64,000 nt of DNA, taken from assembly GCA_016124585.1 (NCBI GenBank), contig WGNL01000018.1, forward strand, positions 186,001 to 250,000, in the 5' to 3' direction. The first letter of the stretch is position 1. Each line of letters starts with the position of its first letter. Both the position numbers and the translations under genes were made by a program. Positions 7,602 through 15,948 of this stretch are shown piece by piece. The notes beneath the pieces were generated by a model that made no database searches, was not told where the DNA came from, and was given only the letters and a program-made list of their open reading frames with translations. The DNA is from Bacteroidota bacterium. Lineage in GTDB: Bacteria; Bacteroidota; Bacteroidia; Chitinophagales; Saprospiraceae.

Positions 7602-7682
7602 GTGCCATGCCCAAAAACCTATCATAATTTTTTTAATAACACGATGTTTTAAGCATCGGAAAACTTTAGAATTCCCTCTAAA

Positions 7683-7696
7683 ATGATTGCAATCAT
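7683..7696. promoter_or_regulatory. Perfect 14-bp palindrome between the two divergent promoters
   Basis: ATGATTGCAATCAT is a perfect palindrome located about 55 bp upstream of the aromatic-operon promoter and 82 bp upstream of the sulfur-operon promoter. It could be an operator for a dimeric regulator of either operon. No regulator gene is adjacent, so this is a candidate only. Confidence 0.3.
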
Positions 7697-7750
7697 TGAC
7701 TTTTCACAACTGAACTTAGTATAAAAAATACACTAAAAAAATTTACCCCC

Positions 7751-7781
7751 TTGCGCCATAAAATTATTCCGCCTAAGTTTG
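7751..7781 (+). promoter_or_regulatory. Promoter of the aromatic amino acid operon
   Basis: TTG at 7751-7753 and TAAGTTTG at 7774-7781 with 20 nt between fit the Bacteroidota consensus. The first leader ORF starts 21 nt after the -7 element, so the transcript begins only some 14 nt ahead of it. Confidence 0.72.
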
Positions 7782-7801
7782 TCGCTCAATCAATCGAATA
7801 G

Positions 7802-7861
7802 ATGAACCTGCATCCAAACAATTTTTTTTGGTTTAGCTTTTACTTTTACGGTCAATCGTAA
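7802..7861 (+). CDS. Aromatic leader peptide A (attenuator uORF)
   Basis: A 19-codon ORF encoding MNLHPNNFFWFSFYFYGQS. Of residues 8-16, five are Phe, two Tyr and one Trp. Right after the TAA is CGGGGCT (7862-7868), which can pair with AGTCCCG of the following terminator's 5' arm (7911-7917), giving an antiterminator. This is the classic leader-peptide attenuator layout, as in E. coli pheL, though the peptide reads all three aromatic amino acids. Confidence 0.78.
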   Translation: MNLHPNNFFWFSFYFYGQS

Positions 7862-7910
7862 CGGGGCTAACACATTTTGTTCTTCAATCAGGTTTGAAAA
7901 TAAAATCAAG

Positions 7911-7936
7911 AGTCCCGCAAGCGGGGCTTTTTTTTT
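7911..7936 (+). terminator. Attenuator terminator A of the aromatic operon
   Basis: AGTCCCGC AA GCGGGGCT can fold with the loop opening to GCAAGC; the 3' arm is followed by nine T. It follows leader A by 49 nt and precedes leader B. The 3' arm GGGGCT duplicates the sequence right after the leader A stop codon, so the two compete for the same 5' arm. Confidence 0.82.
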
Positions 7937-7955
7937 GCCTTTTAATCAAGTAACC

Positions 7956-8015
7956 ATGTCGCCTAACCAAGTCAACTTCTTTTTTGATTTTTATTTTTTC
8001 TGGGGTTCACCTTAG
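7956..8015 (+). CDS. Aromatic leader peptide B (attenuator uORF)
   Basis: A 19-codon ORF encoding MSPNQVNFFFDFYFFWGSP: six Phe, one Tyr and one Trp within residues 8-16. The codons for Trp-Gly (TGGGGTT, 8001-8007) can pair over 7 bp with AGCCCCG (8056-8062), the 5' arm of terminator B, so ribosome position on the Phe run would decide which structure forms. It is the second of two consecutive leader modules in front of pheA. Confidence 0.8.
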   Translation: MSPNQVNFFFDFYFFWGSP

Positions 8016-8055
8016 GGGACTTTTGGTTTGCTTTTTTGTGAAAAAGGAAAACGAA

Positions 8056-8080
8056 AGCCCCGCAGAGTCGGGGCTTTTTT
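8056..8080 (+). terminator. Attenuator terminator B of the aromatic operon
   Basis: AGCCCCG and CGGGGCT form a 7-bp GC-rich stem with a 6-nt loop, followed by six T. It lies 40 nt after leader B and 20 nt before the pheA ATG. Confidence 0.85.
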
Positions 8081-8099
8081 GTTTCATAAACATTTGAAA

Positions 8100-8993
8100 A
8101 TGAACATAGTAGAAACAAGTATCGAAAACGAGGCCACTGCCGAGACGGAGGCACAGCCAAAGCTGCGGGTTGGAATTCAAGGCGTGCCCGGTGCCTTCCA
8201 TGACATCGCTGCACGGCACTTTTTCGGTGCTGACCGGGTGGAAATCGTGCCAGCGCATACCTTCCGCCAGCTCGTCGAGCAAGTGGAAAACGAGGCTGCC
8301 GACACGGGCCTAATGGCTATCGAGAACACCATTGCCGGAAGCATCATTGGCAATTATCGGCTGCTCACGGCTAGCAAGTTGCGGGCTGTCGGTGAGGTTT
8401 ACCTCCGCATCGTCCAGAACTTGATGGCACTGCCCGGCCAGCGCATCGAAGACTTGAAGGAAGTCCATTCGCACCCAATTGCCATCGCTCAGTGCGATGA
8501 GTTCTTTGCGCAATACCCGCACATCCACCTCGTGGAAATGGAGGACACCGCCCTCAGTGCCCAGCGCATTGCGCAGCAACAACTCCAAGGCATCGGCGCC
8601 ATTGCCAGCAGCCTCGCTGCTACCATGTACGGCTTGGAGCTATTGGGCGAAAGCATCGAAACAAACAAGCAGAATTTCACTCGCTTCCTTGTTTTGGAGC
8701 GAATGGAGTCCTCTCAAACCATCACTGACGCAGACAAGGTGTCCCTGTTTTTCTCTCTCTCGCACGAAGTCGGCAGCCTGCACAAAGTGCTCGCCGCCCT
8801 CTCCGCTCATGGAGCAAACTTGACAAAAATCCAATCCGCCCCCATCGAAGGAAGGCCTTGGGAATACTTCTTTTTTGTTGACTTCGTCAAGGAAGAAGGT
8901 GCCGACTGGCAATTTGCGGTGGAAGCGATTCGGCCATTTACACACAGCTTGGAGGTGCTGGGGGCTTACAAACAAGGGCGTTTTTTCGAATGA
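8100..8993 (+). CDS. pheA: Prephenate dehydratase
   Basis: This cytoplasmic enzyme converts prephenate to phenylpyruvate in phenylalanine synthesis. The 297-residue protein has the two-lobed dehydratase domain (residues about 22-205: GIQGVPGAFHDIAARHFF, AIENTIAGSI, HSHPIAIAQC, and the catalytic TRF at 194-196) and a C-terminal ACT domain (about 214-295) for Phe feedback. The usual ESRP motif of the ACT site is EGRPWEY here. I start at the ATG at 8100: an upstream in-frame extension would run through attenuator terminator B. It is the first structural gene after the two aromatic attenuators. No chorismate mutase domain is fused to it; that activity is encoded by the last gene of the operon. 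Confidence 0.95.
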   Translation: MNIVETSIENEATAETEAQPKLRVGIQGVPGAFHDIAARHFFGADRVEIVPAHTFRQLVEQVENEAADTGLMAIENTIAGSIIGNYRLLTASKLRAVGEVYLRIVQNLMALPGQRIEDLKEVHSHPIAIAQCDEFFAQYPHIHLVEMEDTALSAQRIAQQQLQGIGAIASSLAATMYGLELLGESIETNKQNFTRFLVLERMESSQTITDADKVSLFFSLSHEVGSLHKVLAALSAHGANLTKIQSAPIEGRPWEYFFFVDFVKEEGADWQFAVEAIRPFTHSLEVLGAYKQGRFFE

Positions 8994-9032
8994 GTCGATA
9001 AGCCCATCAACCTTTATCAACTTTTATCAACC

Positions 9033-10211
9033 ATGATAATTCAACCCGCCAAACGGCTCGACAACATCCAAGAGTACTATTTTTCAAAGAAACTCAAGGA
9101 AATAGCTACCATGCGCAGCCAAGGCATTGACGTGCTGAACCTCGGCATCGGCAGCCCCGACCTGCCGCCATTGCCGGATGTGTCCAAGCTACTTGGCGAG
9201 CAAAGCCTACTTCCCGATGTACATGCCTACCAGAGCTATGTGGGCATACCGGAACTTCGCAATGCCTTTGCGGCGTGGTACGAGCGGTTTTTTGGGATAA
9301 AACTCGACCTCGCTTCGGAGGTGTTGCCGCTCATTGGTTCCAAGGAGGGTATTATGCACATCGCCATGACCTTCCTCGAACCGGGCGATGTTGCGCTCGT
9401 ACCCAATCCCGGTTACCCTACCTACCGGGCTGCTTCTGAGTTGGCTGGAGCAACGGTCGTTGAAATGCCGCTGAATGCTGAAAACGGCTGGTTACCAGAC
9501 CTCGAAGCCCTAGAACAAACCGACCTCAGCCGAGCAAAAATTATGTGGGTGAACTACCCTAACATGCCCACGGGGACTCATGCCAACCCTGGTTTTTTTG
9601 AAAAACTGATAGCCTTCGGCAAACGGCATAACATCTTGATTGTCAATGACAATCCTTATAGCTTCATCCTAAATGACGACTATTTGAGCTTGCTCTCAGT
9701 TGCTGGCGCAAAGGATGTAGCGCTGGAACTCAACTCCCTCAGCAAGTCGCACAACCTAGCAGGCTGGCGGGTCGGTGTACTGGCAGGTCGGGCGGATTAT
9801 CTCGGTCACGTCGTGCGGTTCAAAAGCAACATGGACAGCGGCATGTTCAAGCCCGTGCAAATGGCGGCGGCGCTGGCCTTGGGAGCTTCGCAAAACTGGT
9901 ACGACGAACTGAACAACATCTATCGCCAACGGCGAAAACTCGCTTGCCAACTGCTCAAAATGCTCGGCTGCGAATACGACCCGACGGCCACGGGCATGTT
10001 TGTTTGGGCAAAAATCCCGAGCCAGTACCAAAGCGGATACGAATTGACGGATTTGTTGTTGAATGAAGCACACGTTTTCATTACCCCCGGCGGAATTTTC
10101 GGCTCAAACGGGGATGAGTATGTGCGGATTTCGTTGTGCAGCAAATCTGAGGTCTTCGAAACTGCGATTTCGAGGGTGAAAAAATTAGAACCGTCAACCG
10201 TTCTGCCATGA
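9033..10211 (+). CDS. PLP-dependent class I/II aminotransferase (aromatic operon)
   Basis: A 392-residue fold-type I aminotransferase with PNPGYPTY (about 124-131), VNYPNMPTGTHA (cofactor Asn177), VNDNPYSF with Asp206 and Tyr209, and the Schiff-base Lys238 in SLSKSHNLAGWRVG. Its place between pheA and tyrA argues that it transaminates phenylpyruvate and 4-hydroxyphenylpyruvate (or prephenate) to the amino acids. Sequence alone does not exclude aspartate or an LL-DAP-like substrate. It overlaps tyrA by 4 bp (ATGA). Confidence 0.88.
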   Translation: MIIQPAKRLDNIQEYYFSKKLKEIATMRSQGIDVLNLGIGSPDLPPLPDVSKLLGEQSLLPDVHAYQSYVGIPELRNAFAAWYERFFGIKLDLASEVLPLIGSKEGIMHIAMTFLEPGDVALVPNPGYPTYRAASELAGATVVEMPLNAENGWLPDLEALEQTDLSRAKIMWVNYPNMPTGTHANPGFFEKLIAFGKRHNILIVNDNPYSFILNDDYLSLLSVAGAKDVALELNSLSKSHNLAGWRVGVLAGRADYLGHVVRFKSNMDSGMFKPVQMAAALALGASQNWYDELNNIYRQRRKLACQLLKMLGCEYDPTATGMFVWAKIPSQYQSGYELTDLLLNEAHVFITPGGIFGSNGDEYVRISLCSKSEVFETAISRVKKLEPSTVLP

Positions 10212-11047
10212 CCATTACAGTAATCGGAACGGGCCACATCGGTGGCAGCATGGCCATCTCCTTGAAAGAGAACGGCTTTGCCGACCACGTCATTGGCGTG
10301 GATGCAAGCCGGGACAGCCTTGACAAAGCACTCCGCCGCCGCATCATTGACGAGGCTTGCAAACTGGAGGAGGGCGTGGCAAAGGCTGACCTCGTCATCG
10401 TGGCAACGCCTGTGGACGTGACCATTGAGCTACTACCTCAGATTTTACCGAAGGTGAAAAACCAAGTCGTGATAGACGTCGGTTCGACAAAACAAAGGCT
10501 GCTCGATTTGGCTGACTCGCTGCCGAACCGACCCCAGTTCGTGGCGACGCACCCGATGGCGGGAACGGAACACAGCGGCATTGAGGCGGCTATCCCGAAA
10601 CTTTTCGATGGAAAGTACACTGTGATTTGCGAAGCGGAAAAAAGCTACCCTGAAGCGGTGGCGCTAGTGGAGCAGTTGTACCAGTCGCTGAACATGAAAA
10701 TCGCCCGACTGAATGGGCAGGAGCATGACGTTCACACGGCTTATGTGTCGCACATCTCACACATCAGCTCGTTTGCGCTGGCGCTGACGGTGCTGGAAAA
10801 AGAGCGGGATGAACAGGCGATTTTTGAACTGGCGAGCAGCGGTTTTGCCTCCACGGTGCGCTTGGCGAAAAGCTCGCCGGAGATGTGGACACCCATTTTC
10901 CGCCAAAACCGGGACAACGTGCTGGACGTGCTGGACGAGCACATCAGCGTGCTGTCCCGCTTCCGGAGTTTATTGATAAAAAAGGATTTCGAGGCTATCC
11001 GGCAGTTGATGGTGGAGGCCAACGAGATACGTAGAATTTTACCATGA
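10208..11047 (+). CDS. tyrA: Prephenate dehydrogenase
   Basis: TyrA oxidatively decarboxylates prephenate to 4-hydroxyphenylpyruvate for tyrosine. The 279-residue protein starts with the dinucleotide-binding MTITVIGTGHIGGSMA, keeps VIVATPVD and the catalytic-region motif ATHPMAGTEHSG, and has the helical dimerisation half with SHISHISSFAL. There is no fused ACT domain, so feedback may rely on transcription control by the upstream aromatic leaders. It is translationally coupled to the aminotransferase gene. Confidence 0.94.
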   Translation: MTITVIGTGHIGGSMAISLKENGFADHVIGVDASRDSLDKALRRRIIDEACKLEEGVAKADLVIVATPVDVTIELLPQILPKVKNQVVIDVGSTKQRLLDLADSLPNRPQFVATHPMAGTEHSGIEAAIPKLFDGKYTVICEAEKSYPEAVALVEQLYQSLNMKIARLNGQEHDVHTAYVSHISHISSFALALTVLEKERDEQAIFELASSGFASTVRLAKSSPEMWTPIFRQNRDNVLDVLDEHISVLSRFRSLLIKKDFEAIRQLMVEANEIRRILP

Positions 11048-11049
11048 AG

Positions 11050-11160
11050 TAGCTTCGGCTTCAGCCGGCGCAGTTCAGCAACCTTTAGGTTGTTGTTGAA
11101 AACAACCGCCTAAAGGCGATTTTACGCCGCCGCCTGAAGGCGACGCTATTTCAGCAACCG
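11050..11160. repeat. Cluster of short palindromic repeats
   Basis: The 122-bp gap between tyrA and the DAHP synthase gene holds several small dyads: CAACCTTTAGGTTG, CGCCTAAAGGCG and CGCCTGAAGGCG, plus CTTCGGCTTCAGCCGG at the tyrA end. There is no T-run, so operon readthrough is likely. They resemble REP-type intergenic palindromes. Confidence 0.6.
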
Positions 11161-11169
11161 TTTTTACCT

Positions 11170-12249
11170 ATGCAATTCCAACCTGTTTTCGAAAAAATCG
11201 AGCGCCCGATACTTATCGCCGGGCCATGCAGTGCCGAGACCGAGGCGCAAGTTTTGGAAACCGCCCACGGGCTGAAAGCCGAGGGCATTGACCTCTTCCG
11301 GGCGGGCATTTGGAAGCCCCGAACCAAGCCGGGTGGCTTTGAAGGTGTGGGCACAGTGGGACTGGGCTGGCTGCGCAAAGTGAAGCAGGAAGTCGGGCTG
11401 CCCGTGACGACTGAAGTTGCTACGACGCAGCACGTTTTTGAGGCATTGAAATATGGTGTGGATGTGCTCTGGATAGGCGCTCGTACTACAGTGAACCCGT
11501 TCTCCGTACAGGAAGTAGCCGATGCACTGTCGGGCGTGGACATTCCAGTATTGATTAAAAACCCTGTGAACGCTGACCTCAAGCTGTGGATGGGTGCCAT
11601 TGAACGGATACACAAGGCGGGTATCAAGCGGATTGCGGCAGTACACCGGGGGTTTTCGGTGCCAGGTGAGACGAATTTCCGCAACTCCCCGCTTTGGCAG
11701 TTGCCGATAGAATTGAAACGGCAAATGCCGGATTTACAGATAGTTTGCGACCACAGCCATATCTGTGGCAGGCGGGATACGCTGGCCCGAATTGCGCAGC
11801 AAGCCCTCGACCTCGGCTACGATGGCCTGATGACAGAGGTGCACCCCACCCCTGACCAAGCCTGGAGCGATGCCGAACAGCAGATTACGCCCGTTGTTTA
11901 CGGTGAAATGGTGCGCCATCTGACGGCTCGCAAGTTGACGACGAGCAACGCCGACTTTCTGAAATCGCTTGACTTCCTGCGCCACCAGATTGATGATATC
12001 GACGAGCGGCTGCTTCAACTGCTCGGCTCCCGTATGAAACTGGCCGACCAGATTGGCGAGTACAAAAAGGCGAACAATATCTCCATTTATCAGCCGACCC
12101 GCTGGAACGAGATTTTGGAACATGCAGTGGCGAAAGGCGCTGCGCTGGGTCTGAGCGGGGAGTTTATCGAAGTTTTTTTGAAGGCGGTGCACGAGGAAAG
12201 TATTGGGCACCAATCGAGGATTATGAATCAACAGGAAGTAGCTGAATGA
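11170..12249 (+). CDS. Bifunctional 3-deoxy-7-phosphoheptulonate synthase / chorismate mutase
   Basis: A 359-residue fusion. Residues about 1-260 are a DAHP synthase of the short (type I-beta) class: LIAGPCSAE, GIWKPRTKPGGFEGVG, TTEVATTQHV, LIKNPVNADLKLWMGA, CDHSHICGRRD and LMTEVHPTPDQAWSDAEQQ. Residues about 268-345 are an AroQ chorismate mutase: LRHQIDDIDERLLQLLGSRM, the Lys in GEYKKANN, and the helix after YQPTRW. The first domain condenses PEP and erythrose-4-phosphate to open the shikimate pathway; the second makes prephenate, the substrate of the pheA and tyrA products. This fusion is common in Bacteroidota. It completes the operon that begins with pheA. Confidence 0.95.
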   Translation: MQFQPVFEKIERPILIAGPCSAETEAQVLETAHGLKAEGIDLFRAGIWKPRTKPGGFEGVGTVGLGWLRKVKQEVGLPVTTEVATTQHVFEALKYGVDVLWIGARTTVNPFSVQEVADALSGVDIPVLIKNPVNADLKLWMGAIERIHKAGIKRIAAVHRGFSVPGETNFRNSPLWQLPIELKRQMPDLQIVCDHSHICGRRDTLARIAQQALDLGYDGLMTEVHPTPDQAWSDAEQQITPVVYGEMVRHLTARKLTTSNADFLKSLDFLRHQIDDIDERLLQLLGSRMKLADQIGEYKKANNISIYQPTRWNEILEHAVAKGAALGLSGEFIEVFLKAVHEESIGHQSRIMNQQEVAE

Positions 12250-12316
12250 TTTACGATTTACGACTGACGATTTACGATTACTGCTAATCGTAAATCGTCA
12301 GTCGTAAATCGTAAAT
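12249..12316. repeat. Perfect 32-bp inverted repeat, likely bidirectional terminator
   Basis: Arms of 32 bp (12249-12280 and 12285-12316) match perfectly around the loop CTGC. Each arm is built from TTTACGA units. It starts at the last base of the upstream stop codon and ends 4 bp before the stop of the convergent gene, so it separates the two transcripts. There is no long T-run. Confidence 0.8.
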
Positions 12317-12320
12317 AGGA

Positions 12321-15300
12321 TTATTTTGCCCCCTTCAGAGACTTATAATATTCCTCCACTAGGTTTTTGTAGTAAGGCTTCAAAGCTGGGTTTACAGTCT
12401 TGAACTGCTCAACTTCTGCTTCCCGTTTTTTGATGTATTCTTCGAGGGAAGGCGGCATTTTGCGCTCCATGTCTTGGGCCGTTTCAGACTTCCGCTTGTT
12501 GTCCTGATCACGTTGACGCTCTGCCCGCTCATGCTCAAGCAGACGAGTAAGGATGTCTTGTTGGCGCTTCATTAATTCATTGTTGAGGCGCTTGTTGACG
12601 AGTTCCTTTTCGACTTTGTTCATTTGGTCAATCAGGTCTTGGAGTTCCTTGTCACCCTTGCCTTGGCCTTGAAGTTCCTTCTGTTTTTTCTCTAATTGCT
12701 TGCGGATGGCGGCTTGCCGAGCGGCCATCTGGGCAAATTCCTTAGCAGTTGGGTTTTCACCGTCTTGGCCACCTTCTCCTTCTTTGCCGCCTTTTTCGCC
12801 CGGCTTTTTGCCTTTACCCATTTTTTCCATACCCTCGTTTAGCTCTTTCTGGCTTTCGGAAGCAGGCTTATCTTTTGGCTCTTTGCCGCCTTTCCCGCTG
12901 CCGCCGGGGTTGTTGCACTGTTGACTGCCGGGCATCGAATTCGCCATTTGCATCTGCATCTGCTGCATCACTTCGCTCAGCATGAGAGCGAGGTCGTTGA
13001 GGTTTTTCATGCCCCGCTGCTGCTGTTCGGCAGCTTGCGGTTTTTGGCGCTCCTCCAGGTTGTCGAGGCTCTTGCGCATATTGTCCTTGATGTCCCCGAC
13101 CTTGTCCGTGATGAAAGTCTCCATCTGCGCCACCCGCTTGGCGAGGGCGTAGAGGCTGTCTTCCACGACCTTGAAGTCGTCTTGGATTTTCTTTTGCTCC
13201 TGGGTCAGCGTGATGTATCGTGGGGTGTTGATTTCGACTGGCTGGAACTGGTTCATCACATCCTCTTGTTCGAAAGACAGCGTGACGATATTTTCGAGTA
13301 GCTGGCGCAATGCTTTCATGTCCATTTCCATCTGCTCCATCTCCTGACCCTGCATGGAAGAAGCCATATCTTCGGCCATCTGCTTCATCTTTTTGCTGGC
13401 GCTTTTCTGTTTGCGGCTGGCCTTCTGATTGTCCTTTTTATTGATATTCTGCTTACTGTCCTTCTGGTCCTGCTTGATGGATTCCTGCTCCTCTTTTTTC
13501 TCGTCGAAATCCTTCTTGTTCTGGAGTTCCTCGTTCTTCTTTTTGAGGTCTTCCATTTTCTTCGAAATATCGTCCATCTTCTGGTTCAGGTCGTCCTGTT
13601 TTTTCTCCAAATCGTCCTGTTCCTTCTGCTGCTCCTCTTTCGATTGCTGCTGGTCGTTCTGGTCGGCTTTTTCGGTTTCCTCGGCCAGTTTTTCTTGCTC
13701 CTCAGCAAGTTCGTTCAGCTTGTCAATGGTCTTTTCCATCTCGTATTCCATCTCCAACTGCTTGTAAAGTTCCAGCATCCGGTCCATATTCTTTTCCTTC
13801 TGCTCCTGCTGGTTCTTCATTTCCTCCATCTTGTCAAGGGCTTCGTCCTTCTTCAATTCCTGCATCAGCTCCTCGATTTTCTGCATGAGTTCCTTCATGT
13901 CATCATCCATGGTTTCTTCCATGAGCTTTTCCATCTGCTCCTGCTTCTCCTTCATCTCCTCGTTCGGCTGCTCGAATTGCTCCTGGTTCTCCATGTTCTC
14001 CTTGAACTTATCCTTCGCCTCGTCTATCTGTTTTTGGAGCTCTTTTTGGCGGTCAAGGAGTTTTTCCAATTCCTTCTTCGTCTGCCAGTCGAGGTCTTTT
14101 TGTTGCAAAACCTTGTCCCGGAGCTTATTGATTTCCTCCTGTACCTTTTTGCTTTCCTTGATGGCTTTTTCCAAATTTTTCTTGATGTCCTCGCTGTTTT
14201 CCTGCTGCATTTTCTCGAACTCCTCCACCGTTGGCATGGAATAGACCATAAGGGTTGTGCGGCTCGATTTGCTGCCGTTCACGCCGTCATTGTCAAAGAC
14301 TTCGAAATAATAAGTCACCTCGTCGCCGGGTTGCAGCGCCAATTGATTGAGGTCAAAGACATGGCGGTAGGTCGTGCTTTTGCCCTCTGATTTCTGCAAT
14401 TTGAGAGTTTTCAGCTCGCCTTCCCGCTTGTCGTGTTTCACCCGATAGTTGAAGGAAAGGCCCAGCAGGCCGTAGTCGTCACTAGCTTCGCCGACGAAGT
14501 ACAGCACCTTGGCGTTCGTGCTGTCCACGAATTTTTCCGCCTTGATGACCGGGTACAAATCGGGCACCACCGTGATGGAATACGTTACCGAATCTGCATT
14601 GGGCAAGTCTTTATTCGACACGTAAAGGCGGTAGATTTCATCCTTCAGCGCCCTTTTTTTATAGGTAAAAAGTTCGTCGGAAAAACGCTTGGTCTCCACC
14701 GTTTCCGCACTGTTTGCGAAGCGGATGGAAATATTGTCGGTATAGGCGGAGTTGAAAATCCAGTCAATATTGGTACCTGCCGGAATCACAAGGTCGCCCG
14801 TGCTTTTCAGTTCCTCGTCGGTGCGGCCCGTGTAGGCGGGATAGTCCAGTTTCACATCAAAACCGATGATGTTCGGCTTTTCGAGCACGTTCAGGGTGTA
14901 GTCCTTTGACTCTACGGCACCGGAGAGGAAGCGGAACTCGGTATCCTTTGCCACATTGCTGAAACGATAAGTGAAGGTGTTATTGCTCTCCTTCGTCAGG
15001 CGGTATTGGATATTGTCAATGTCGATGAATGCCTCGTTAGGCAATGCGTCGCCTTCCACTTTCACGGTCAGTGGGTATTCGCCGAATTGCACCACGTTCA
15101 AGCTGTCCTCGTTCACGATGAAGCGGAACGGTGCTGGTTTTTCAAATTCCTTGTTGAAACTGAGCAGGCGCTCGGTGCTGTCCGTAATCAAACTCGGCGC
15201 AGCGAATAGCAGTACGATGAGCAGGAGCAGCGGCGGCAGGGTGTACTTGAGGTATTTGCGGTTTTGCCCAAGGTCAATGGCCCGTTGGAACGGCACAGGT

Positions 15301-15728
15301 TTTACTTCCTCCGATTTCTGGTTGATACTTGCCAAAATCAAATCCCGACTAGCCGAATTGCTGTCTGCTTGTGAGCGCAACTGCAAGATATTCAACAGTT
15401 TATCCTTTACATCGGTGAAATGGTCGCCAATGATGCTGGCCGCTTTTTCGTGCGAAATCACCTTGCCCAACCGGAAATAATGCAACAACGGCAGGGCCAC
15501 CCACATGAAAAGCGCCACCGCCGAAATGCCGACAAATGAGAAGAAAAGTGCCTCCCTCGTGGCTGGTTTGAAATAAAAATGGTACTCCAAAAAGTTCAGT
15601 CCGAGGAACAGCACGAGCAGCAGCGCCAAGCTGTAAAGCCCGCCCCGGATGAGTTGGTTCACGTAAAACTTGCGGATGAACTGGTCCAGTTTTTCAATCA
15701 GCAGTTGATAATTATCCTTGTAAGACAT
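12321..15728 (-). CDS. DUF4175-family membrane protein with long coiled coils
   Basis: A 1135-residue protein of unknown function. Three membrane segments lie near the N-terminus (LYSLALLLVLFLGLNFLEY; ALFFSFVGISAVALFMWVAL; YTLPPLLLLIVLLFAAPSL). A beta-rich extracytoplasmic region of about 350 residues follows, then a very long Glu/Lys/Gln-rich coiled-coil region, a Gly/Lys-rich linker and a C-terminal helical tail. This matches the DUF4175 family of Bacteroidota. I start at the ATG at 15728 (MSYKDNYQLLIEKLD); 30 upstream codons are not family-like. Long open frames on the opposite strand are by-products of its biased composition. Confidence 0.85.
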   Translation of the reverse strand: MSYKDNYQLLIEKLDQFIRKFYVNQLIRGGLYSLALLLVLFLGLNFLEYHFYFKPATREALFFSFVGISAVALFMWVALPLLHYFRLGKVISHEKAASIIGDHFTDVKDKLLNILQLRSQADSNSASRDLILASINQKSEEVKPVPFQRAIDLGQNRKYLKYTLPPLLLLIVLLFAAPSLITDSTERLLSFNKEFEKPAPFRFIVNEDSLNVVQFGEYPLTVKVEGDALPNEAFIDIDNIQYRLTKESNNTFTYRFSNVAKDTEFRFLSGAVESKDYTLNVLEKPNIIGFDVKLDYPAYTGRTDEELKSTGDLVIPAGTNIDWIFNSAYTDNISIRFANSAETVETKRFSDELFTYKKRALKDEIYRLYVSNKDLPNADSVTYSITVVPDLYPVIKAEKFVDSTNAKVLYFVGEASDDYGLLGLSFNYRVKHDKREGELKTLKLQKSEGKSTTYRHVFDLNQLALQPGDEVTYYFEVFDNDGVNGSKSSRTTLMVYSMPTVEEFEKMQQENSEDIKKNLEKAIKESKKVQEEINKLRDKVLQQKDLDWQTKKELEKLLDRQKELQKQIDEAKDKFKENMENQEQFEQPNEEMKEKQEQMEKLMEETMDDDMKELMQKIEELMQELKKDEALDKMEEMKNQQEQKEKNMDRMLELYKQLEMEYEMEKTIDKLNELAEEQEKLAEETEKADQNDQQQSKEEQQKEQDDLEKKQDDLNQKMDDISKKMEDLKKKNEELQNKKDFDEKKEEQESIKQDQKDSKQNINKKDNQKASRKQKSASKKMKQMAEDMASSMQGQEMEQMEMDMKALRQLLENIVTLSFEQEDVMNQFQPVEINTPRYITLTQEQKKIQDDFKVVEDSLYALAKRVAQMETFITDKVGDIKDNMRKSLDNLEERQKPQAAEQQQRGMKNLNDLALMLSEVMQQMQMQMANSMPGSQQCNNPGGSGKGGKEPKDKPASESQKELNEGMEKMGKGKKPGEKGGKEGEGGQDGENPTAKEFAQMAARQAAIRKQLEKKQKELQGQGKGDKELQDLIDQMNKVEKELVNKRLNNELMKRQQDILTRLLEHERAERQRDQDNKRKSETAQDMERKMPPSLEEYIKKREAEVEQFKTVNPALKPYYKNLVEEYYKSLKGAK

Positions 15729-15888
15729 GGGCAAAACGGTATAAAGGTTTGCGTACGTTGAAATGGGCAGCTTTCTACTGCAAATTTCCTTCCATTGAAA
15801 GTTTTCAAAACTAAGCAAAAAAAGACTTTCCTCAAACGCTAGGGCTGCACGCTAAGTTGCGGAGGGGGGATTTTTGACAAAAATAGGA

Positions 15889-15921
15889 AGCGGCGGCAGC
15901 TTCAATGAAGCTGCCGCCGCT
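15889..15921. terminator. Perfect 15-bp hairpin between two minus-strand genes
   Basis: AGCGGCGGCAGCTTC, loop AAT, GAAGCTGCCGCCGCT. It lies 28 bp after the stop of the TMTC-like gene (read on the minus strand). No T-run follows on either side, so it may stabilise mRNA 3' ends rather than terminate. Confidence 0.55.
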
Positions 15922-15948
15922 CGAAACTTTAAGAAATAAAAAACAAAA

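Noticed and set aside
7802-8099. T-box or other riboswitch in front of pheA
   Set aside because: No T-box sequence or specifier-like stem is seen, and two Phe-rich ORFs with terminators explain the region.
13429-14390. Long open frames on the plus strand opposite the DUF4175 gene
   Set aside because: They mirror the Glu/Lys/Gln-rich coiled coil (giving Leu/Phe/Ser-rich nonsense), have no promoter and match no family.
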